Source: Mantis religiosa
Taxonomy: Eukaryota; Arthropoda; Insecta; Mantodea; Mantidae
Reading direction: 5' to 3'
NCBI GenBank assembly: GCA_030765055.1
Contig: CM060953.1
Span: 177,865,209 to 177,929,208 of the forward strand
Length of the DNA: 64,000 bases
Below, piece after piece: positions 57,216-64,000 of the stretch. The position numbers were made by a program, and so were the translations under genes. Within the stretch, counting starts at the first letter, position 1. Each line of letters starts with the position of its first letter. A model generated the notes under the pieces. The model ran no database searches. It saw only the letters and a program-made list of their open reading frames with translations, and was not told the DNA's origin.

Positions 57216-57339
57216 TAGCAGATGAATGCCAAAGCCGGGATCTGAACCTCTGATCAGCAGGAGATCCGTGGTTTAAATTCTGCTATGGCATTATACCTTT
57301 CCAAACCTCGTCCTACACCGCTGTGTGAAACAATTAACT

Positions 57340-58194
57340 ATTAGTATTATTATAATTTGTGCTGGGCAGTGACATTACGACAACCCCAAGTTGAGTTAGA
57401 ATTTTTTTTCTTCTTAATTTACTGCGCTCTGCGTAGTTCAGGAAATAACGGAAGTGTACACTAGGCATAATTCACTCAGTGAACGAGCAATATTGTTGGC
57501 AAACAATACATTAACAATGACCTCAATGTGACCATACAGAAATTTCTTCCGGGGTTGTTGACTTCATAGAAAGCATGGACTCAGTTTTCAACCGGAATGA
57601 AGTGGCAAACTATCCCACAGACTCTTTAAATATATTAGAATTGCCTGGAAAACCACCTCAAGATTTAGCATTAAAAGTAAAATCATTTGTGATCATTAAC
57701 CAATCACGACTGTTCACTGAAACGAGACTAACTGTGAAAGAGCTAATGAATAACATTATCTACGTAACAATCATTAACGGAAAGTACAAAGGTAACATTA
57801 TCTTGATCTCGCACATTCCGATGATTCCAAGGGATTTACCTTTCGCTTTTAAACGTCTACAATATCCCGTACGTTTGGTCTTTGCAATGATCATAAAAAA
57901 ATGTCGAAAGGCCAGTCGTTCGAAGTTTGCGGAATTAACTTGGAGTTTGCATGTTTCTCTCATGAACATACGTCGTGTATACGCGCATTGGGAAACCATC
58001 ATCTTTATATATTTACGCACCACAAAAACAGAAAAAAGGGTCCGTTTCTCAGAGGGCTTTAAATTGGTTAACTTAACTGTATTTAAAGTTCACCCCCACT
58101 TGCAGAATAAATAAATAACTGATACAAATTGTTTTATTTATATAGATAAGCTCAGACAATTTGTATTGGTGGTACAAAGGTCACAGAGTCAAAT
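57340..58194 (+). pseudogene. Helitron helicase fragment, unit 5
   Basis: The open piece 57,575-58,114 (179 codons) has VFNRNEVANYPTDSLNILEL, SFVIINQSRLFTETRLTVKE, HIPMIPRDLPFAFKRLQYPV and RLVFAMIIKK. It then shifts frame at the SQGQ block through extra A bases, so the SFEVCGI block is misread. The 3' boundary is degraded (AATAG instead of CTAG at about 58,191). Confidence 0.8.
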
Positions 58195-58404
58195 AGTAAA
58201 ATAATATTACTTCAGAGAGAGCTTAGTGGTTTGAAGTTTTCTCGTCGGATATTACTGAAATCACGGACATTACATCATCTATGATTTAGAATTAGTACAC
58301 TTGATGGCAGCACCTTATGTTCTAAAATTTTGATCGGTGGTATATACCGGAAGGAAAATATTATTGCAATGAAGCATGGCAACTGTAATCACAACTACTA
58401 TTGC

Positions 58405-58636
58405 TTTTTTTTTTTTCTTCTTTTTTGTAATTTACGTTGACCAACTTTAAGTCATATCGGACGATGAATGGAATGGGGGCAATGATGCTCAAATGAGCCC
58501 AGGGGCCATAGAGCTTTGATTTACCCGACATTCGTCTCTCAGAATAAGGGAAAACCCAGGACAAGCTTATGATGGTAACTCACCCTGACCGAGATTCAAA
58601 CTCGGGACCTCTTGAACGAGAGGCAAACACACTACC
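58405..58636 (-). mobile_element. tRNA-derived SINE (minus strand), cut by gypsy copy 3
   Basis: T-run start, CCAACTTTAAGTCATATCGG, GCTCAAATGAGCCCAGGGGC and GATTCAAACTCGGGACCTC. It is broken within ACACTACCA, where gypsy LTR sequence begins. Confidence 0.85.
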
Positions 58637-58896
58637 AGTTCTTGGCGAGCAGCGTAAGAGTGCAGTGCTAGTGTACGGACAAGAAGACTGTGTACGTGCA
58701 TCGTGCATTGTACGTAATTGCGAGAGCAAAGTGGAATTGTAACGGACGAACTGGTGAATCGTAATTGTGTGCATTAAATTGTAATTGTGATATTGGAATA
58801 AGGTGGAAATAAAGAACATTTTGAGTGGTGTAATTGAACTTTTTAATTTTACGAACGCACAAAGTCACAACTGGCGTCGGAAGTGGGATAACGGAC

Positions 58897-59960
58897 ATGG
58901 AATCGGCATTGGAAAAGCTTTTGGAAAGGATTAGCGAATTAACAGCGAAGACGGAAGCGGCAAACAACAACTTGGCCAAGACAATGACCGCAAAGATGGC
59001 CGAACTGACCACAGAAATGAGGGCAGCGAACGACAGCCTGGCCACGGAGATGAAAGCGGCAAACGAGGCCCTTGCCGAGAAGTTCGAAGAGCAGCTGACC
59101 GGCGTAAAAGAGGACTTCACAGAGTTAGGCGAGCGCGTCGAAGACCTGGCGAGCCGCGTTGACGAGCTGGAGGGAAAGGCTGAGAGCAACGCAAAGTCCC
59201 TGAACGCCATGGTGGAGGACGTCGTCGGCACGAGGTTAAAGGATTTGAGGGTCGACGCACCGGGACGCGACACAACATCGGCGCGCGCGTCAAACCTCCG
59301 AAATATGACGGCGCATCAACGTTTGAGGTTTTCCGCCGCCAATTCGACGCAGTGGCCAAGCACAACAAATGGTCACCAGAAGAGGAGCCCACACAGTTAA
59401 TTGCCAGCCTCCAGGGTCAGGCCGCAGAAGTCCTAACCGCGGTACAGACAACGGCGGCGTCCAACAACATATGGGAGGCCCTGGAGAATCGTTTTGGGAA
59501 CCACTGCTTAGCCGCAGCGTACCGCAGCCAGCTGAAGGTAAGGTCGGAGCAGCCAGGGGAGACGCTGCAGGAGTTCGCCCTGTCAGTTGAACAACTGGCT
59601 AGCAAGGCCCTAGTCGATCTCCCACCAGAGTTCGTATCCCGGGAAGCTGCCTACACATTCGTTGACGGGGCACGGGACACGGAGATTCGTCAGCGCCTAA
59701 TGCTCGGTGATTATAAAACAATCCAAGAGGCGCTAACGGCAGCATTAAGGATGGAGGCGGCCAAGGTAACAGCTATCCCGTCGTCGAGAACGAGGAGTGT
59801 GCGCTACACCGGAGACAGAAGACCAGCCGAGGGACGCCGGCGAACACCTAGTGGCCTGTGTTGGGGGTGTGGACAGCCCGGACACCTGCAGAGAAACTGT
59901 CCATACCATGAAGAGCAGCCGGTAGAACGAGTAAGGCCCGGCGTGGAGAGGGGCACGTAG
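58897..59960 (+). pseudogene. gag: Gag of gypsy copy 3 (one frameshift, intact zinc knuckle)
   Basis: ATG at 58,897. The first 130 residues are a coiled coil (ELTAKTEAANNNLAKTMTAK). Two extra bases in a GC repeat near 59,280-59,288 (GCGCGCGCG against GCGCGCG in copy 2) shift the frame. The rest, 59,352-59,960, carries the capsid-like region and the only in-frame knuckle of the three copies, CWGCGQPGHLQRNC. The 3' end reads into TAG at 59,958, where copy 2 has TCG. Confidence 0.85.
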
Positions 59961-59984
59961 GCGCCATTACCACCATCCCCTCGA

Positions 59985-60410
59985 GTGACACTCGGCGCCG
60001 TCAGCCGGCGGATGGATGACAGCCTCATCGCGGACGGCTGGGCAGGAGGAAAGCCGTGCCGCCTGCTGGTAGACACCGGGGCGGCCGTGAACATCATCAA
60101 ACCTGACGTGGCGAAGCGTTTCCCGACGAGGAAGCCGAGCCGACCATACCAACTTGTGTTGGCATCGGGTCACACCTTGCCTGTGGAGAAGGAAGCCCTG
60201 TTGGAGCTGACCTTGGGACGGAGTGCCGTGTGTCTGTGGGTGTTCGTCGCGAAGGTGGCTGAGGAGGTAATTCTGGGACTGGATGCCCTCAGGAGCCACG
60301 AGGCGACGGTCGACGTCGTCAGGAAGGTCCTGACGCTCAAAGGAGAAGAGGTTATACTCCGCCAACCCAAAGAGCACCTTGGAATAGGTAGGGTCATCTT
60401 GAATGAAGAC
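59985..60410 (+). pseudogene. pol: Protease start of gypsy copy 3 pol (truncated)
   Basis: LVDTGAAVNIIKPDVAKRFP contains the catalytic DTG near residues 29-31 of the open piece. ILGLDALRSHEATVDVVRKV follows. Sequence similarity to the other copies ends near 60,410, before reverse transcriptase. Confidence 0.8.
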
Positions 60411-60604
60411 GTGAGTAGTATAGAATTGAGAGAATCAGCACAGTGTAGATAAGATGCTGAACTCTCCTCTGTGTTAATATATGAGTGATGTAGAATGCTC
60501 ATTGATTTAGAACTCTCCTATATGAAAATCGAGTTGTAAAAGAAGGGGAGTGTTGGCGTAGTGCCGTTCTCCCCTGTGCAGTGAGATGTGTTTGAGGGTT
60601 GGGG
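60411..60604. other. Short unassigned interval
   Basis: Contains a degenerate first copy of the following minisatellite (AACTCTCCTATATGAAAATCG at about 60,511). No gene. Confidence 0.4.
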
Positions 60605-60711
<107 letters not shown>

Positions 60712-60729
60712 GTGTGTGTGTGTGTGATG

Positions 60730-61080
60730 TGTGATGGGTGGGGTGGGTAACGGGGGTTCCGGGGATGTTTGAATTAAATGTGAATTCTTTTCGATGTGTG
60801 TGTGCGCTTGAACTCTCATGTATGAATATCGAGTCTAGGGTTCGATATTGTGATGGGGTGGGGTGGGTAACGGGGGGTTCCGGGGATGTTTGAATTAAAT
60901 GTGAATTCTTTTCGATGTGTGTGTGTGTGTGTGCTTGAACTCTCATGTATAAATATCGAGTCTAGGGTTCGATATGGGGTTCGGGGAGGGGCGATGTTTG
61001 AATTAAATGTGTTGATAGTAATTCTTCGATGTCTGTGCTTAAACTCTCATGTATGAATATCGAGTGTAGGGTTTGATATC
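60730..61080. repeat. Minisatellite, three copies of about 105-125 bp
   Basis: Copies at about 60,730-60,850, 60,851-60,974 and 60,975-61,079. Shared blocks: GGTGGGGTGGGTAACGGGG, ATGTTTGAATTAAATGTG, TTTTCGATGTGTG and CTTGAACTCTCATGTATGAA, followed by ATCGAGTCTAGGG. Length differs mainly in an inner (TG)n. The third copy is diverged. Confidence 0.85.
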
Positions 61081-61332
61081 TATTACGTTTAGTGTATGAT
61101 ATATGATGCAGTATCGTTAATCTTTAGATAAAAGAATATCGAGAGAATGATTAGGTATGTTTACTGGGAGAGATTTATGAAAATAAATGTAATAAGACAT
61201 TCTGGTAAGGGGTGTTCCCTATGCAGAATCTCTCCTTGAGCTACGTATCCAAGAGCGATTTAAAGGTTAAGAAAAGGTTAAATTCCATTCCCACATCGAG
61301 GTATGAGAAAATATAAATCTATTCCACATTGA

Positions 61333-61670
61333 AGTATAAGAATGGAAATGTAAATCTATGTGAGAGGGTCGCATGACAAAGAAATGTCCCCTCTAAGCAT
61401 GATAAAAGTGGTACATAGCAAATGTAGATAAAATAAAAGCACTACCCATCTCTTTAAGAATGATAAAAAAAAATATTGAGAGAAAAGTATAAGAATGCAA
61501 ATGTAAATCTGTTTGAAAGGGTTTTCATGATAAAGGAGCGCTCCCTCTAAGCACGATAACCTAAAAAGAATATTCCCTCTAAGCATGATAAAAGTGGAAC
61601 ATAACATCGAAAATAAAATAAAAGCACTAGCCATCTATTTAAAAATGATTAAGATAACGAGAGAGAAAAG
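61333..61670. repeat. Imperfect tandem duplication, 155-bp unit
   Basis: GTATAAGAATGGAAATGTAA at 61,333 recurs with one change at 61,488. The shared CCCTCTAAGCATGATAAAAG and AATAAAAGCACTA...CCATCT blocks follow in order. The second copy has about 30 extra bases, including a repeat of the CCCTCTAAGCA block. Confidence 0.8.
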
Positions 61671-62378
61671 TATCTCATCTTTAAGTATATATGTGTAATA
61701 CAAACTGATCAATCAATACGATAATATATATACGCAAGTAGGGATCTATAGTGTAGATATCCTAACTATCCATGGCAAGATATCACCCTCCATATAAAAA
61801 AAAAATTGTCTAGAAAATCTCCCCTCAGTATTACGAATACTCCACTGAACTACATCCCTCTTGGTATGTGGGTCAGAGAAAAAAGAGTTAATCTCTCCAG
61901 ACTGGTGACAGGGGTGGTCAAAACATTCTTATTGCTGTAGAGAAGTCTAATTTTGTCAAATAACGTTAGGAAAAAAGAATATATTTTAAAATTAAACGAA
62001 TGAATCTATATATTTGTATGAATGATGAAACAATACTATGAATGTGTTAGTATACCAAATGTAAAAAAAAATTAAATGTTCAGAAAAATATATTTTCTAC
62101 AAGTATGTGTGTGTAAAGAAATGTGTAACTATATCCCCCCCTCCAAGATGTAGGGAACGAATCACAGTTAGTGTGCGCACGCAACATGGTGTTTGGGAAG
62201 GAGAGATACGGTTGGAGGGGGTGTAAAAAATGATGAACCTATATAAAGTTTAAACTATGATAATAAAGTTACTAGTATTACCTTTGAACTTATAACGTAG
62301 TCACAACTACTTTAAACACATAGCGTAATATGTAGACAGTAACACCTCTCCCGGACGGAGGGGGGGCGGAGCGTCTGC
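61671..62378. other. Interval upstream of the spliced locus
   Basis: No gene or known repeat seen. AT-rich, with a C-run at 62,135-62,141 and a G-run at 62,361-62,366. Confidence 0.4.
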
Positions 62379-62416
62379 TAATAAATACCGCGGCACGGAT
62401 GAGTGAGGAGGCAGTC
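62379..62416 (+). promoter_or_regulatory. Predicted core promoter of the spliced two-gene locus
   Basis: A TATA-like TAATAAATAC (62,379-62,388) lies 33 bases before a GCAGTC initiator (62,411-62,416), the spacing expected of an arthropod TATA/initiator pair. The first ATG is 15-20 bases downstream, so the leader would be very short. A prediction from motif and spacing only. Confidence 0.5.
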
Positions 62417-62430
62417 GATTCTCTGGAAAT

Positions 62431-62854
62431 ATGGATCCTACAGGTAAGATAGAAAAGTTGTATATTGTAATTCATTTTTTATCTCTGTTTACGAAGAATG
62501 TTGAAGTAATACTGATTCGTGTGTGCTTATATGTTTGTTTCAGATCATGAGATGCTTCAGCTAAATCAACTAGCTGAAGGTGGAACACATCTTCCCACAA
62601 AGAAACTACGTGAATTAGATCAGTCCGTTCAACACATCATTCGATCCGTCAAAACCGTGAAGACCAGATATGGTGAACGGGTCGTCGTCGAAACATCAGA
62701 TTTCCAAGTCTTCCTCCCGGAGAGATTCAAACACATGACCGCAGCGCAGAAAGATCTACTAAATCGTGGTGACTGCATACTCCAATACTATGGCGAGGAA
62801 ACACTAGAAAGTGGTTTCAAACGACATAAATTGTCTTTTTTAAGCAGCCCGTAA
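62431..62854 (+). CDS. Small predicted OB-fold (ssDNA-binding-like) protein, two exons
   Basis: Exon 1 is 62,431-62,443 (13 nt: ATG, three codons and one base). The donor is G|GTAAGAT and the acceptor TTTGTTTCAG|ATC (intron 62,444-62,543, 100 bases). Exon 2 runs 62,544-62,854. The product is about 107 residues. The pattern LRELDQSVQHIIRSVKTVKT, then RYG, a beta-rich VVVETSDFQVFLPERF, and a C-terminal HKLSF is that of small proteins found beside protein-primed polymerase-type genes in arthropod mobile elements, which I read as OB-fold single-strand-DNA binders. That is inference from pattern, not from an alignment. An unspliced start (ATG at 62,531) would give a similar protein and cannot be excluded. 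The stop overlaps the next gene's ATG. Confidence 0.65.
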
Positions 62855-64000
62855 TGTCGTCAAAAGGTGAGTATAATTCTTGAATAAAATTTCATAAAAA
62901 AGTGATAATGTAGTTACTTGCATGTAAATGTGAAATCGTACATGTTGTATTAGAACTTAAAGTGTTAATTATCGCACGTCATGTAGTATTAGTAATTGAA
63001 TGTAGTTACTTGCATGTAAATGTGAAATCGTACATGTTGTATTAGAACTTAAAGTGTTAATTATCGCACGTCATGTAGTATTAGTAATTCAGAGTGAACG
63101 TTGTAGGGTTAATTTTCATGTGTAATAATTACGTACATGTGATTATCGTAGTTCAGTTACGTTATTTCACATGCATGTTAGTTACGTTTGTTTGTTACAC
63201 GTAAAAATAACGTTGTAGGTGAAAAAGAACGTTAATTTATATGTGTAAAACGTACATGTGAATATCGTAGTTCAGTTACGGTATTTTACATGTATATGGT
63301 TTACGTTGTGTGTTTTTATCATTTATGTAAGGGAGAGAGCATTACGTAAAACAGTTACATACTATCTGAATATTGTAGTTACGTGATGATAGCAATAATT
63401 GTAAAATACATAATCATTATGTAACTATTTTCATATGTAAAAGTTACATGCATGTTACGTTCTACGTAAAGTATAGAGTTTACGTAAAATTGAGATTCAT
63501 ACATGTAAAAGTTATTAACATGTATGTTATTTCTGTTACCACCTTACATACATGTAAATCAATGTTCCCGTATGTAAAGTTAATCGAATGCTGTAATTGC
63601 TTTTTCAGAAACGGCGACAAGATGCTCCGATACTGCCACCGGACCACCCTCGATTCAGCAAGATGAAACCCGTTCGAACGTGACCCAGGCTGAACGATTA
63701 CGATGTATTCACAGTGAGTCTGCTTTCAAAAACCGATTATCTACCTACGAAATCCACAACTGTGTTAATATACTTGACCCCGTCATATTCTTAGCAGAAT
63801 GCAAACCTTTAATTTTGAATGAAATTGATAAGGGCTTAAACATGTATAAATCAGGTCTTAAGATAGGATCCTGTTTATCCTGTCAATATGTCATAATATC
63901 ACAAGAGAGCGATAATATTCATACATTTAACTTTAACAGTAAACTTGAGGTGATATTGCAATCTACAGATAAATCTATATGGTATGAAGAGAAGATTGTA
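62854..64000 (+). CDS. N-terminal part of a Polinton/adintovirus-like polymerase-associated protein, spliced, runs off the window
   Basis: ATG at 62,854 overlaps the previous stop (TAATG). Exon 1 is 62,854-62,866 (13 nt), donor G|GTGAGTA, acceptor CTTTTTCAG|AAAC at 63,608. Exon 2 is open from 63,609 to the right edge (392 bases). Visible blocks: ESAFKNRLSTYEIHNCVN, ILDPVIFLAECKPLILNEI, LKIGSCLSCQYVIISQ and STDKSIWYEEKIV. This arrangement (FKxRxxTYxIxN, then DPxxFL, then a TDxxxWY block) recalls the N-terminal region of large arthropod proteins that carry a protein-primed type B DNA polymerase further on. The polymerase domain itself is not in the window. Confidence in the splice model is higher than in the family. 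Confidence 0.6.
62867..63608 (+). other. Intron of the second gene
   Basis: 742 bases between GTGAGT and TTTTTCAG, AT-rich and crowded with ACATGT, TACGTA, GTTACG and CATGTAA motifs on both strands. It contains the 92-bp tandem duplication. Short reading frames inside it are not supported as genes. Confidence 0.6.
62907..63090. repeat. Perfect or near-perfect 92-bp tandem duplication
   Basis: AATGTAGTTACTTGCATG at 62,907 recurs at 62,999, and all following landmarks are offset by exactly 92. I see no differences between copies, so the duplication is recent. It lies wholly inside the intron. Confidence 0.9.

Larger units (their letters stand above)
58637..60410 (+). mobile_element. Ty3/gypsy retrotransposon, copy 3: 5' and 3' truncated
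   Basis: Starts at the initiator of the LTR (CAGTTCTTGG), i.e. with R-U5 only (58,637-58,870). Then come a primer-binding site (TGGCGTCGGAAGTGGGA), gag, and the beginning of pol, stopping in the protease/linker region near 60,410. No 3' LTR. Its gag is more diverged from copy 2 at the N-terminus than in the pol part. Closely related to, but not derived from, copies 1 and 2. Confidence 0.85.

Noticed and set aside
63448..63666. 72-codon plus-strand frame
   Set aside because: It lies mostly in the intron of the second gene, and its last part is that gene's exon in another frame.

Overview
The window looks like insect nuclear DNA. It has no bacterial gene organisation, and almost all recognisable coding matter belongs to arthropod-type transposable elements: Ty3/gypsy LTR elements, Jockey-like LINEs, mariner, Helitron, Crypton-type tyrosine recombinase fragments and a tRNA-derived SINE. 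A cockroach or other blattodean is my guess from the general character of the repeats; nothing here proves a species. No ordinary cellular gene was recognised.

Layout. Bases 1-58,636 are best read as a head-to-tail array of a composite repeat unit of about 6.4 kb, broken up by younger insertions. In order, a unit contains: hairpin module H1, a Helitron helicase fragment ending in CTAG-T, a reverse SINE, a forward arm, hairpin module H2, a Crypton recombinase fragment, an inverted arm, a tRNA-like stretch, mariner debris, and a second forward arm leading to the next H1. H1 occurs near 13,622, 24,840, 38,154, 50,406 and 56,797. Units alternate between type A (a 0.7-kb palindrome after H1) and type B (a SINE after H1) in the order A-B-A-B-B. 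The first 13.6 kb is a rearranged partial unit.

Insertions into the array: a 5'-truncated dead gypsy copy (577-4890); an internally deleted LINE on the minus strand with 8-bp target duplications (5914-9483); a 5.6-kb foreign block with a SINE, a 384-bp AAT microsatellite and LINE reverse-transcriptase remains (18,320-23,960); a 5'-truncated LINE with 7-bp duplications (27,094-28,585); a 152-bp reverse-transcriptase scrap between 11-bp direct repeats (29,548-29,699); a complete gypsy copy with two 412-bp LTRs and ATAT target duplication (31,260-36,835); and a full-length Jockey-like LINE with an 11-bp target duplication (44,910-50,362). A third, partial gypsy copy (58,637-60,410) closes the array.

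Bases 60,400-62,370 hold three kinds of short tandem repeat and no gene. From 62,379 to the right edge there is a compact spliced locus of a different kind: a TATA/initiator pair, a 13-nt first coding exon, a small predicted OB-fold protein, and a second gene whose start overlaps the first gene's stop (TAATG) and which also opens with a 13-nt exon. The second gene runs off the window and resembles the N-terminal part of proteins linked to protein-primed type B DNA polymerases in arthropod Polinton/adintovirus-like elements. The exon phases would let one promoter serve both genes by alternative splicing. This is the most unusual part of the window.
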